A stretch of DNA of 64,000 nucleotides from Robiginitomaculum sp. Its GTDB lineage: Bacteria > Pseudomonadota > Alphaproteobacteria > Caulobacterales > Maricaulaceae. Position numbers and translations under genes: made by a program. The notes below the pieces were generated by a model. It saw nothing but the letters and a program-made list of their open reading frames with translations, was not told where the DNA came from and searched no databases. The stretch covers positions 124,001-188,000 of the forward strand of contig JAJFFT010000001.1 of the NCBI GenBank assembly GCA_021776525.1. Reading direction: 5' to 3'. Below, in pieces: positions 48,631 to 58,497 of this stretch. Each line of letters begins with the position of its first letter. Positions within the stretch are counted from its first letter, which is position 1.

Positions 48631-50055
48631 ATGGGTTTGGCCCGTCATTTTTTTATTGCTGCGATCACTATGCTGGTTGCCGCCTGTGCACCGGCGACAA
48701 TGGTGCCGGCCTCTGGTGTTGAAAAAGCCTTTGCGCAGGCAAAGCAACGCCACATAAATTTGCGTGAATTTATTGCCGCCATGCCCAAGGGCGGCGATCT
48801 GCATACCCATCTGTTCGGGACTGTTTATGCCGAAAGCTGGTTAAAATGGGCCGAAGAAGACGGCTTGTGTGTTGACCAAGCCGCATTGACCCTGCGTGTA
48901 CCCAAAGACACGTGCGCCGCCGAAAATCTCAAAGACGCGGCAACGGCGTTGAAGGACCAAGCCTTACGCAACCGGATGATCGACAATTTGTCATTGCGCG
49001 ACTTTAAGGCCAGCAATGGCTGGTCCGGTCACGACCAGTTTTTTAGTACGTTTTTCTCGCTTGCTTTGCGGGCGAAGCGCAAGGGCGACATGCTGGCCGA
49101 GGCCGCAAACCGGGCCGGTAAACAGCATGTGTCCTATCTTGAGATCATGCACACGCTGGAGCTTTTTGAAAGCATCCTGCCGCGCGTCGCCAGTACGCCG
49201 ATGAGCGGTGATTTGGCTGCAGACTATCAAACCCTGATGGATGGTGCGTTTGGCAAAGCCTTGCCCGATATGCTGGCTCGCGCCAGTGCACAAATGGATC
49301 AGGCCATGGCCCGTAAAGATGTTTTGCTGGGCTGTAAGACCGATGCGCCAGAGCCGGGGTGTACAGTATTGATCAAGCTGCAAAACCAGTCTGTGCGGAC
49401 CTTGCCGCCGGCGGCGGTGTTTGCGCATTTCATTTTTGGCTGGCATCTGGTGCAACAGGACGATCGTTTTGTCGGGCTGAACCTTGTGGCCCCTGAGGAC
49501 GATTTTGTCGCGCTTCGTGATTATAACCTCCACATGGCGCAGATTGATTTTTTGTATAAGACCCTTGGCCCACGCAACATCTCCTTACATGCGGGCGAGC
49601 TGGCGTTGGGGCAGGTGCCGCCCAAAGACCTTGGCTTTCATATTACCCAGGCCATTAAAACCGGTCATGCCAAACGCATTGGTCATGGCATTGATATCGT
49701 TCATGAAGATGGATATCGCGACACATTAAAGCAAATGGCCAAAGAGCGCATTATGGTTGAAATTAACCTGACCTCTAATGATGTCATTTTGGATGTATCG
49801 CGGGGCGCACACCCCTTTTACGTTTATCGCGCCACCGGTGTCCCCATGGCCTTCAGCACCGACGATGAGGGGGTGTCTCGTATCGATATGACCCACGAAT
49901 TGGTTCGCGCCGTTGAGGATTTTGATCTTGGCTATGATGAACTGAAAGCCTCAATCTATAACAGTTTAAAATACGCCTTTCTGGATGAGGTCGACAAAGC
50001 CAAATTACTGGCCGATCTGGATAACCGCTTTGCCGCTTTTGAAAGCGGGTTTTAG
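48631..50055 (+). CDS. Adenosine deaminase-family lipoprotein (ADGF/CECR1-like)
   Basis: Lipobox VAAC; GGDLHTHLFGT, SLHAGE, KRIGHGIDI, STDDEGVS. Confidence 0.85.
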   Translation: MGLARHFFIAAITMLVAACAPATMVPASGVEKAFAQAKQRHINLREFIAAMPKGGDLHTHLFGTVYAESWLKWAEEDGLCVDQAALTLRVPKDTCAAENLKDAATALKDQALRNRMIDNLSLRDFKASNGWSGHDQFFSTFFSLALRAKRKGDMLAEAANRAGKQHVSYLEIMHTLELFESILPRVASTPMSGDLAADYQTLMDGAFGKALPDMLARASAQMDQAMARKDVLLGCKTDAPEPGCTVLIKLQNQSVRTLPPAAVFAHFIFGWHLVQQDDRFVGLNLVAPEDDFVALRDYNLHMAQIDFLYKTLGPRNISLHAGELALGQVPPKDLGFHITQAIKTGHAKRIGHGIDIVHEDGYRDTLKQMAKERIMVEINLTSNDVILDVSRGAHPFYVYRATGVPMAFSTDDEGVSRIDMTHELVRAVEDFDLGYDELKASIYNSLKYAFLDEVDKAKLLADLDNRFAAFESGF

Positions 50056-50057
50056 GC

Positions 50058-51386
50058 ATGAGAGGATCCGAAATAGCACCCCAAAAACTACTTGGATTTT
50101 GGGATTTAATGAGTATCTCGCTTGGGCAGATTATCGGCACGGGCGTGGTAGTGCTGACCGGGATCAGCGTTGGCATGACCGGTTACGGTGCGCCTTGGGC
50201 GTTTCTTCTGGCGCTGGCCATTGTTGCCATCCCCAGCCTGTGTATTGCTGCTCTTGGCTCGGCGGTGCCCAGTACAGGGGGCAATTACACCTATGTGCGC
50301 GATTTGCTGGGTCATAAAACCGCGATTGTCTATCTGGCACTTCTGGTTGCGGGGCAATTGGTGCTGGCCAGCTTTGCCATCGGTTTTGCAGAATACGCTG
50401 ATGCGTTGATGCCGGGTTTAAACATGAAGTTGGTGGCGGCTGGGATTATGGTGCTGTGTTATCTGGCCAATCTGGCCGGGATTAAAACCGCGGCGCATTT
50501 CCAGTCGGCCATGGTGGCTGTGCTGATCCTGGCACTTTTGCTGTATATCGGTTTTGGCTTTTCTGAAGTACATGATTTTTCCGTTTATACCAAACCAGAA
50601 ATGGTTTTCCCCAAAGGCGTTGCCGGGTTCTTTGCGGCGGCTTTTTTGCTGCGCCTCAGCCTGATCGGCTCAGAGTTCGTTTCCGAGCTTGGCGGTGAAA
50701 CCAGAAATCCCGGGCGGCTGATCCCTCTGGTGATGGGGCTGTCATTACTGTTGGTCACCCTTCTTTATGTGGGCATTGCCATTGTTGCCACCGGGGTTTT
50801 ACCGCTGGCCGAGGTTGAGGGTAAAAACCTGGCCACGGTGGCCAAGGCAATATTTTCGCCGGGGCTGTATGTGGCCTTTGTTGCAGGTGGCATCATGGTG
50901 TCGTTGGTGACATCGCTGAACGCTATTTTTGCCTGGTGTACGCGGGGGCTTTATATGGCCACCGAAGATGGCTGGCTGCCCGAACCTTTGGCCGCTAAAA
51001 ACCGTTTTGGTATTCCTTATATTTTTCTCAGTCTTTTTTTTGTGGTTGGCATTACCCCTATCCTGACCGGGATGAGCCTCGCTTCGGTGACCATATTGGG
51101 TAATGCCGTGGGCATCGTGTTTGGCCTGTTTCCTGTGGTGGCGCTTTTTAATCTCTATGCCCGCAAGCCCGAAGCCTATGCTGCAGCACCCTTCAAACTG
51201 CCGCTTTGGGCGATGAAGGTCTTGCCCTTGTGCGCGGTGGCGATTTATTCCTTTGGCATATATCTCAGCCGCGATTTTATTGGGCTGGGCGGCTTTGCCA
51301 CGCTGATTATCTATACCGCACTGGTGCTGGCTTATGCCTATTGGCGCGAGCCGGTGGTCAATGCCAGAATGGGTAATGCGGCCTGA
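50058..51386 (+). CDS. APC-family permease
   Basis: SISLGQIIGTGVVVLTGI; 12-TM. Confidence 0.85.
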   Translation: MRGSEIAPQKLLGFWDLMSISLGQIIGTGVVVLTGISVGMTGYGAPWAFLLALAIVAIPSLCIAALGSAVPSTGGNYTYVRDLLGHKTAIVYLALLVAGQLVLASFAIGFAEYADALMPGLNMKLVAAGIMVLCYLANLAGIKTAAHFQSAMVAVLILALLLYIGFGFSEVHDFSVYTKPEMVFPKGVAGFFAAAFLLRLSLIGSEFVSELGGETRNPGRLIPLVMGLSLLLVTLLYVGIAIVATGVLPLAEVEGKNLATVAKAIFSPGLYVAFVAGGIMVSLVTSLNAIFAWCTRGLYMATEDGWLPEPLAAKNRFGIPYIFLSLFFVVGITPILTGMSLASVTILGNAVGIVFGLFPVVALFNLYARKPEAYAAAPFKLPLWAMKVLPLCAVAIYSFGIYLSRDFIGLGGFATLIIYTALVLAYAYWREPVVNARMGNAA

Positions 51387-51387
51387 A

Positions 51388-52128
51388 TTATAAAATTCTG
51401 GCCGGGGTGCAGTCTTGATCGCGGGTTTTGGCCAGAGTGTTGATCATGGCGCGCAACATATCGGTTTTGATCTGATCAATATCGTCACTGACAAGTTCTA
51501 TGGTTGGGGTCATGCCGGCCCCCCAATTGATCGAAAACGCCAATCCGGCATAGCTCATACCGGCTTCTAATGCCAAGGGCAGCTCTGGGCACAGGGTCAT
51601 ACCAACCACATCGGCCCCCATCATACGGTAGGCGCGAATTTCTGCGGGCGTTTCAAAACGCGGGCCATTGGTGCTGGCATAAACGCCGCCGCGCTGCACC
51701 GGCAGGCCAATGGCTTGCACCTCTTTTTCCAGCGCATCGCCCAGCACAGGGCAGAATGGCATGCTGACATCCACATCACCGACACCATTATCCAGAACGT
51801 CGAAGAACGTGTGTTCGCGCCCTGATGAATAATCAATAAAGTCATCAAGAATGACCGGGGTTTTGAGGGCAAATTCTGTATTGATCGAGCCAACGGCAAA
51901 GGTCGCGCAAATACGTTTGACGCCCAATTGTTCCAAGGCTTTGATATTGGCCCGATAATTTACTTTGTGCGGCGGTGTGGAATGGTCCGGGCCGTGCCGG
52001 TTTAAAAACACCAGATCATCGTTGCGTTCGATGCTGATGGCTCCATAGGGTGTGTCTATGGTCTGGCGGGTTAAATCCAGCCCCTCAATGGCATAAACGC
52101 CGGTGCCACCAATAATTGCCGCAACCAT
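51388..52128 (-). CDS. S-methyl-5'-thioinosine/thioadenosine phosphorylase (PNP family II)
   Basis: AIIGGTGVY, NRHGPDHSTPPHKVNYRANI, GVYASTNGPRFETPAEIR. Confidence 0.9.
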   Translation of the reverse strand: MVAAIIGGTGVYAIEGLDLTRQTIDTPYGAISIERNDDLVFLNRHGPDHSTPPHKVNYRANIKALEQLGVKRICATFAVGSINTEFALKTPVILDDFIDYSSGREHTFFDVLDNGVGDVDVSMPFCPVLGDALEKEVQAIGLPVQRGGVYASTNGPRFETPAEIRAYRMMGADVVGMTLCPELPLALEAGMSYAGLAFSINWGAGMTPTIELVSDDIDQIKTDMLRAMINTLAKTRDQDCTPARIL

Positions 52129-53180
52129 TATTCAAATCCTTCTTTTAATGAAAACGGACTGAGCACGCCATGACGGGTGATAACGCCTGTGACCAGTTCT
52201 GGTGGGGTAATGTCAAACGCCGGGTATATGGCCCCGATATTATCCGTTGTTGTGGCCACGCCGCGACAGGCACGAATATCAGCCGGGTCACGGTGTTCAA
52301 TCTCGATACTGGCGCGGTCCGGTTTGTTGCGATCACAGCCCCAGGCAAAAGCATAATAGGGAATGTTATGATGCTGTGCGGTGATGGCGTTTTGAAAGGT
52401 GCCAACCTTGTTGACCACATGGCCATCCATTGTGATCAGATCAGCCGCCGTCATGTATTTCTGGATCCGCCCTTCGGCCATCAATGCAGCAGGCATGTTG
52501 TCGCAAATGAGTTTCACATCAATGCCAATTTCATGCAGGCTGGGGGCGGTCAGGCGCGCGCCCTGCAAATAAGGACGGGTTTCGGGCACATAAGCGGTCA
52601 GGATTTTGCCATCACGTTTGGCCAGGGCAAGGCACAGCACAAAAGAGGTTTCGGCAAAGCACATGGTCAGCACCCCATCGCCATCAGCCAGAAGGTCAGC
52701 CCCGAAACGGGCGCGGCGGGCGTAATAGCCATACATCTGGTCCAGTAATTCTGTGATCCGCGTCAATATGGCTGCCGTCGTGTCTTGCCCGCTATCCAGC
52801 GCCATTTTGGCGACGCCAAATACGTCCTCCAAACGGTAACGGATCAAGGTGTTTGTCGGGCGGGTCTGCGCAAGGCGCGTTTTGGCTGTTTCCAGTCCGG
52901 CCAGCTGGTGCGCCGCAGTTTCAGACCCCAGCTGCTCTGCACGCATGGCCATGGCATGCACCGCCGACACCCATGGTCCAACGCCCTGGGTCACCATGGT
53001 TTCAATGGCCACAGCCACGTCTTCGACGCTTTGGCAACGGACAAATGATTTCTCAAACGGATAATTCGCGCGATCACCAATCAACACGCACCCGTCTTCA
53101 TAACGGGCAATGTTTTGCCGTTTAAGGATGTGGGGCAATAAGGCTTCGACGTCGGCCAAGGCCTTCACGCTCTTACTCAT
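52128..53180 (-). CDS. MtnA/eIF2B-alpha-like isomerase-family protein
   Basis: DNMPAALMAEGRIQ, ITMDGHVVNKVGTFQNAI; start overlaps stop of preceding frame. Confidence 0.8.
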   Translation of the reverse strand: MSKSVKALADVEALLPHILKRQNIARYEDGCVLIGDRANYPFEKSFVRCQSVEDVAVAIETMVTQGVGPWVSAVHAMAMRAEQLGSETAAHQLAGLETAKTRLAQTRPTNTLIRYRLEDVFGVAKMALDSGQDTTAAILTRITELLDQMYGYYARRARFGADLLADGDGVLTMCFAETSFVLCLALAKRDGKILTAYVPETRPYLQGARLTAPSLHEIGIDVKLICDNMPAALMAEGRIQKYMTAADLITMDGHVVNKVGTFQNAITAQHHNIPYYAFAWGCDRNKPDRASIEIEHRDPADIRACRGVATTTDNIGAIYPAFDITPPELVTGVITRHGVLSPFSLKEGFE

Positions 53181-53404
53181 GGTCAGTTTGCTGCCACCTT
53201 GTCTGCTCTTTGCCAGTGAAAATACCGTACAGAGCGTTATGGCGTTTCACAACAACAAGGGCATGTATCTGTTCTGATAAACACGGCACAGGTCTTAAGG
53301 TCAGGATTGACAGCACCCCGTGAATAATGGTTTTCACCTGTCTTTCTACACGCGCTATCGTTCTGGCAGACCGCTGTGACCGAAACTTTTTATAAAGGCA
53401 TCTT

Positions 53405-54499
53405 ATGAGCAATTCTCTTTTTCAGCCCTTTTCCTGTCGCGGCATGACACTGTCTAACCGTATTGTCATGGCACCAATGACGCGCAGCTTTTCGCCAAAT
53501 GGCGTGCCCGGCGATAATGTTGCTGACTATTATGCCCGCCGCGCTGCGGCCGATGTGGGCCTGATTGTTACCGAGGGGACCACAGTGGATCGCCCAGGGG
53601 CCTCCAGTGATGAAAACGTCCCGCTGTTTCATGGCGAAGCATCATTGGATGGTTGGTCAAAAGTGTGCGAGAGCGTCCATGCGGCGGGCGGAAAAATTGC
53701 CCCGCAATTATGGCATACCGGCATGACCCGTAAACCGGGCACAGGCCATCATCCCGATGGCGCGACGGATAGCCCATCTGGCCTTACCCACAAAGGTAAG
53801 CTGGTGGCTGCGGTGCCGAGCGAGACAGATGTTGATGATATGGTGGCCTCTTTTGCACGCTCGGCGGCTCACGCGGCCAAGCTGGGTTTCGACAGTATCG
53901 AAATTCATGGTGCCCATGGCTATCTGGTTGATGAATTTTTCTGGGAAATCATGAACGCGCGCGAAGATAAATATGGCGGCGATCTGACTGATCGGACCCG
54001 CTTTGCAGCAGATATTATTTCAGAATGCCGCAAAGCCGTTGGCGATGACATGCCCATTATCTTGCGGTTCTCGCAATGGAAGCAACAGGATTATAACGCG
54101 CGTTTGGCGCAAACCCCGCAAGAGCTGGAAGCCTTTTTGAAAGTTTTCGTCGATGCCGGTGTTGATATTTTACACTGTTCGCAACGTCGTTATTGGGAGC
54201 CTGAATTTGAAGGCTCAAGCTTAAACCTTGCCGGTTGGGCCAAGAAACTCACCGGCCTGCCAACCATCACTGTCGGCTCTGTTGGCCTTTCCAGCGATTT
54301 CATCGGTGCATTTATGGGCGAAGGGTCTGAGTTGTCATCTTTGGATGATATTGAAGAGCGCCTGGCCAAGGGTGAATTTGATCTTGTCGCCGTTGGGCGT
54401 GCCTTGTTGCAGGACCCGTTCTGGGCCCAGAAGATCAAAGAAGGTCGTCAGGACGAGCTGGAAAGCTATGATGCCGCCGCCCTGCAGACCCTATTTTAA
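53405..54499 (+). CDS. Old yellow enzyme-family alkene reductase
   Basis: NRIVMAPMTRSFSP, QLWHTGM, EIHGAHGYLVDEF. Confidence 0.9.
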   Translation: MSNSLFQPFSCRGMTLSNRIVMAPMTRSFSPNGVPGDNVADYYARRAAADVGLIVTEGTTVDRPGASSDENVPLFHGEASLDGWSKVCESVHAAGGKIAPQLWHTGMTRKPGTGHHPDGATDSPSGLTHKGKLVAAVPSETDVDDMVASFARSAAHAAKLGFDSIEIHGAHGYLVDEFFWEIMNAREDKYGGDLTDRTRFAADIISECRKAVGDDMPIILRFSQWKQQDYNARLAQTPQELEAFLKVFVDAGVDILHCSQRRYWEPEFEGSSLNLAGWAKKLTGLPTITVGSVGLSSDFIGAFMGEGSELSSLDDIEERLAKGEFDLVAVGRALLQDPFWAQKIKEGRQDELESYDAAALQTLF

Positions 54500-54510
54500 G
54501 GACGATCACC

Positions 54511-55440
54511 ATGTCTGATGTTGTTATTGCCGCGCTCTATAAATTTGTCGCTTTGCCAGATTTTGAAGAGCGTCAGAAACCGCTTCTCGATATAGCCCAC
54601 AAAGCTCAGGTCTTCGGGACGCTGTTATTGGCCAAAGAAGGCATTAACGGCACCATTTGCGGCAGCCGCAAAGGCATCGATATGGTGTTGGCGCATATAA
54701 AGACCTTTCCTCATTGCGCGGCGCTGGAATGGAAAGAATCTTATGCAGATGAGAATCCATTTTACCGCATGAAGGTTCGCCTGAAAAAAGAGATTGTCAC
54801 CATGGGGGTGCCAAATATGGAGCCTCAACAAAGCTTTGAGCGTTATGTGGCCCCTGATGAGTGGAATGCGTTGATCTCTGACCCTGAAACGGTTCTGATT
54901 GATACGCGCAATGATTACGAAGTTTCAATTGGTACATTCGACGGGGCTGTGAATCCGCACATAAAAACTTTTCGGGAGTTTCCGGACTGGTTTCGGGCCT
55001 ATCGCAAAGAGCACAAAATGGCCAAGGTCGCGATGTTTTGTACGGGCGGTATTCGGTGCGAAAAATCTACAGCGTTTTTACGCGAAGAAGGCATTGATGA
55101 TGTTTTTCACCTGCAAGGCGGGATTTTGAAATATCTGGAAACCATTCCCAAAGGTGACAGCATGTGGCTGGGCGAATGCTTTGTGTTTGATCACCGGGTT
55201 TCGGTGGATCATGATCTGGCCCCCGGCTCATACGATATGTGCCACGCGTGCCGCCTGCCGATCACCGAAGACGATAAAAAATCAGAACTTTATGCCAAAG
55301 GCGTGTCCTGCCCGGCGTGTCATGACCAACATGATGAAAAACGCCGTCTGGCCCTTATCGAACGGCAAAAACAGGTTGAGCTGGCGGCCAAGCGCGGTCA
55401 GGTGCATATTGGTGCCGCACAGCAATATAAAGCGTCCTAA
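54511..55440 (+). CDS. trhO: tRNA uridine(34) hydroxylase TrhO (rhodanese family)
   Basis: LLAKEGINGTI; VLIDTRNDYE; MFCTGGIRCEKS. Confidence 0.93.
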   Translation: MSDVVIAALYKFVALPDFEERQKPLLDIAHKAQVFGTLLLAKEGINGTICGSRKGIDMVLAHIKTFPHCAALEWKESYADENPFYRMKVRLKKEIVTMGVPNMEPQQSFERYVAPDEWNALISDPETVLIDTRNDYEVSIGTFDGAVNPHIKTFREFPDWFRAYRKEHKMAKVAMFCTGGIRCEKSTAFLREEGIDDVFHLQGGILKYLETIPKGDSMWLGECFVFDHRVSVDHDLAPGSYDMCHACRLPITEDDKKSELYAKGVSCPACHDQHDEKRRLALIERQKQVELAAKRGQVHIGAAQQYKAS

Positions 55441-55493
55441 CCGTCATCGCGTCGCCACCCATATTATATTCTTTTCGCCGTTGCCCCTATGCC

Positions 55494-56084
55494 ATGCGTG
55501 CGCGGATGGCGATCAATATTGCCGGACGTGATGTACGTCTGCGCGAAGTTCTGCTGCGTGATAAACCAGATGAAATGCTGAGCATTGCTGAACAGGCGGA
55601 GACGGATGTCACTGTGCCTTTGCTGGTTGATGGTCAAAACGTGCTTGGTGAAAGCCTCGATATTATGGCCTGGGCGCTTGTGGAGCATGATCCTGAAAAC
55701 TGGTTGTCCTCAAAGGATGATCCACTGATCGCCAAAAATGATGGTTCCTTCAAACACCATTTGGACCGTTATAAATATTCTACCCGTTATGAACCATCAC
55801 AGAAAATGCGGCATCGCGACGAGGCGCTTGGGCATTTGCAATCTCTGGAAGACAGGTTGGAAAAGGCCCCGTTTTTGTCGGGGCAGGCCCGCAGTTTTGT
55901 TGATGTTGCAACCTTTCCCTTTATCCGTCAGTTTCGCGGCACAGATCCAGACTGGTTTGACGAAACGCCATATCCGCATGTTCAGGTCTGGTTAAAGGCT
56001 TTGACCGATACACCTTTGTTTGCACAGATCATGGTCAAATTCCCGACCTGGAAAGAGGCGGGCACAGAGGTCAGTTTTCCCTGA
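55494..56084 (+). CDS. Glutathione S-transferase family protein (true N-terminus lies upstream of first ATG)
   Basis: VPLLVDGQNVLGESLDIMAW; conserved ILYSFRRCPYA encoded in frame at 55461-55493. Confidence 0.8.
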   Translation: MRARMAINIAGRDVRLREVLLRDKPDEMLSIAEQAETDVTVPLLVDGQNVLGESLDIMAWALVEHDPENWLSSKDDPLIAKNDGSFKHHLDRYKYSTRYEPSQKMRHRDEALGHLQSLEDRLEKAPFLSGQARSFVDVATFPFIRQFRGTDPDWFDETPYPHVQVWLKALTDTPLFAQIMVKFPTWKEAGTEVSFP

Positions 56085-56094
56085 GTAAAGGTTG

Positions 56095-57591
56095 CTAGGC
56101 TGACATTGTGCTGTTTGGTGTTTTCTTACGCTTGGCCGTGGGTTTTTTGGCCTTACGCGCGGTACTGTCAGTTTTCTTTTCGCCAACGACGGTTTTCAGT
56201 AACTCAAATTCTGCCAATATATCGTCGGCAATATCCTGCACATCAGGCACGGCGATTTTACAGGCCACCAGACCAAAATCCAGCCGGTCAACATAGCTGG
56301 TCAGGGTGATGTTTAGCGCGCACCCATGAGTGGCGATGGATACAGGGAAGCTGGCAATGACTTTGCTGCCGGCAAAGTACATGGGTTTGCGCGACCCGGG
56401 TACGTTGGAAATGGCCACATTCATTGCCGCAGGTATGTGGTTGACCAGTGTGGTTCGGCTGCTGATCTGGGCCATGGCGGACATCAGGACAGGTGCGCCA
56501 AAAAACGAGTAATCTGTGGGAAAAACATCACGGATGGCGGCCAGTCCCTTTTTGGCCTTTTTGGCGCTTTTATTCACAGCGTTAAGGCGTGCCAGCGGAT
56601 CGGCAATGGCGGTGCCAATGTCGCAATTCATGGCGGCCACCTGATTGGCCCCCGAAGTATCGCCGACTTCGCGCAGCGATACGGGTACTGTGGCCACCAG
56701 ATCACGCTTTGGCAGTTCGTTATGGCGTTCCAGATAACGCCGCAAAGCGCCCCCGCAAATCGCCAGAACCACATCATTTAGCGTTGATCCGGTTTGTTTG
56801 GCGACGCCAATGACGTCTTTTATCGGCAGGGATATGGCACCAAAGGCCCGTTGTTTTTGTATGCGGACATTAAACCGGGTTTTGGGGGCCGGTCGCAAAT
56901 TATCCAGCAGATTATGGCTTTCCTCGACGGAATTTTTTATGACATTGCGTAATGCCTTAAGATAGGCGGGCGAGGTTTTGACAAAGTCCAATTGTTGCTG
57001 GGCAAAGCGGCCATAGGCGCTGCCGATCATTTCAAAAAAACCTGCCTCTTCTTTAATCATACGAATTTGACTATTGGGCAGTGGCGGGCGCGGGGTTGGT
57101 TTTTGATCAGACAAAATATCCATGGCGGACACACCGGCACCACCATCCAGACTGGCATGGTGGGCTTTTGTGTAGAGTGCAAAACTGCCTTTTTTGAGGC
57201 CAAATTTTGGATCCTCCACCCCTTCGATAATATAAAACTGCCATAAGGGTCGGTCGCGATCCAGCGAGATGGAATGCAGCCCCTGAACGATCATCCGCAA
57301 TTGTTCCAGATTTCCTGGCTCAGGCAGGCGTGCGTGTTTGATGTGGTAATCCAGATCAACAATATCAGCCTCAACCCAAACCGGATGATCAATATAAAAT
57401 GGGGTGTTTTTCAGCTTGCGATGAAAGGACGGAATTTCGTGCAGACGTTCAACAATTTGTGCCTTTAGCGCCTCATAGGGGGTTTCTCCCTTCGCCGCTG
57501 GCTCGCAAATGAGCAGGCTGGAAATGTGCATGGGGGTTTCGTTGGTTTCCATGTACAAAAATGTTGCGTCCATACCGGATAATTTACGCAT
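56095..57591 (-). CDS. Wax ester synthase/diacylglycerol acyltransferase (WS/DGAT)
   Basis: KAHHASLDGGAGV (HHxxxDG); N-terminal MDATFLYMETNETPMH. Confidence 0.92.
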   Translation of the reverse strand: MRKLSGMDATFLYMETNETPMHISSLLICEPAAKGETPYEALKAQIVERLHEIPSFHRKLKNTPFYIDHPVWVEADIVDLDYHIKHARLPEPGNLEQLRMIVQGLHSISLDRDRPLWQFYIIEGVEDPKFGLKKGSFALYTKAHHASLDGGAGVSAMDILSDQKPTPRPPLPNSQIRMIKEEAGFFEMIGSAYGRFAQQQLDFVKTSPAYLKALRNVIKNSVEESHNLLDNLRPAPKTRFNVRIQKQRAFGAISLPIKDVIGVAKQTGSTLNDVVLAICGGALRRYLERHNELPKRDLVATVPVSLREVGDTSGANQVAAMNCDIGTAIADPLARLNAVNKSAKKAKKGLAAIRDVFPTDYSFFGAPVLMSAMAQISSRTTLVNHIPAAMNVAISNVPGSRKPMYFAGSKVIASFPVSIATHGCALNITLTSYVDRLDFGLVACKIAVPDVQDIADDILAEFELLKTVVGEKKTDSTARKAKKPTAKRKKTPNSTMSA

Positions 57592-57627
57592 AATCGCCGC
57601 CTCTTGTTTTTATGTTTTGATAGACCG

Positions 57628-58425
57628 TCATGATGCGCCAACATGATCAAAATCAGGCGTGCGGATGAATAACTTTCGTGCCCCGGCATTGGAAAAGGGT
57701 TTCCAATGACCGTCTTTTTGAGCCAGCCTGTCGGCAATCACAAACAGTGCGCTGGGGTTAATCCCAAGCCCGGTATGACTGCCTTCGATCCTGATATTTT
57801 CTGTCTGGCTGGCCTTTTTGTGACTCTCAGGTTTTCGCTGATGACAGTTTTGCCAGGCCACAATACCATCAGTTTTGGTATAAATTGATGTCGTCGGCAC
57901 CGGTGGTGCACTGGAAAGTGTGGTGTTCAGCGGGTGTTTATCAACAGCGTGACCAGAAACATATTCATAAAACCGCGAGGCATTTGATGCACGAGGATTG
58001 CCCGAATGCGGGCTGCCCAAAGTGATGACAAAGCGAACCTTGTTGGGGCGCAGTTTAGCCAGTTCTCGGGCATAGATGCCGCCAAGGCTCCAACCAACAA
58101 TGCTCAATTTTTGGCCGTGGGTCTCAAAAATATCATCAACATGGGCCAGCATTGTTTCCAATACCTGATCGCGCAAACCCAGATTACGCCCCTGTTTCCA
58201 AGCATAGGGTTTATAGCCCCGGTTTTTTAGAAACCGTCGCAATGGCATGGTTGAAAAATCAGAAGCGGCCAGACCGGGTAAGACCAGCACAGGATGATCA
58301 TCGCCCTTTGGTAAATGGCGAAATAAGGGTGAAGCCGCGTAAAAGGCCCCCATTTCCAATATGGAACGTCCCTCTAAGAGCAATAAAAGAGCGGATGGTG
58401 CTTTGGTGATGGTTGCCGTTGTCAA
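57628..58425 (-). CDS. Alpha/beta hydrolase (lipase-like)
   Basis: PVLVLPGLAASD, VGWSLGGIYARE. Confidence 0.85.
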   Translation of the reverse strand: MTTATITKAPSALLLLLEGRSILEMGAFYAASPLFRHLPKGDDHPVLVLPGLAASDFSTMPLRRFLKNRGYKPYAWKQGRNLGLRDQVLETMLAHVDDIFETHGQKLSIVGWSLGGIYARELAKLRPNKVRFVITLGSPHSGNPRASNASRFYEYVSGHAVDKHPLNTTLSSAPPVPTTSIYTKTDGIVAWQNCHQRKPESHKKASQTENIRIEGSHTGLGINPSALFVIADRLAQKDGHWKPFSNAGARKLFIRTPDFDHVGAS

Positions 58426-58497
58426 CGCGGTATCCCCTTATGTTTCGTGAACACTAGGTGTTTACAGCCACATTGCCAAGCAGGCTTTGGTCAAAGC

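Noticed and set aside
52170-52748. 192-aa plus-strand ORF
   Set aside because: Antisense to the MtnA-like gene; no independent evidence.
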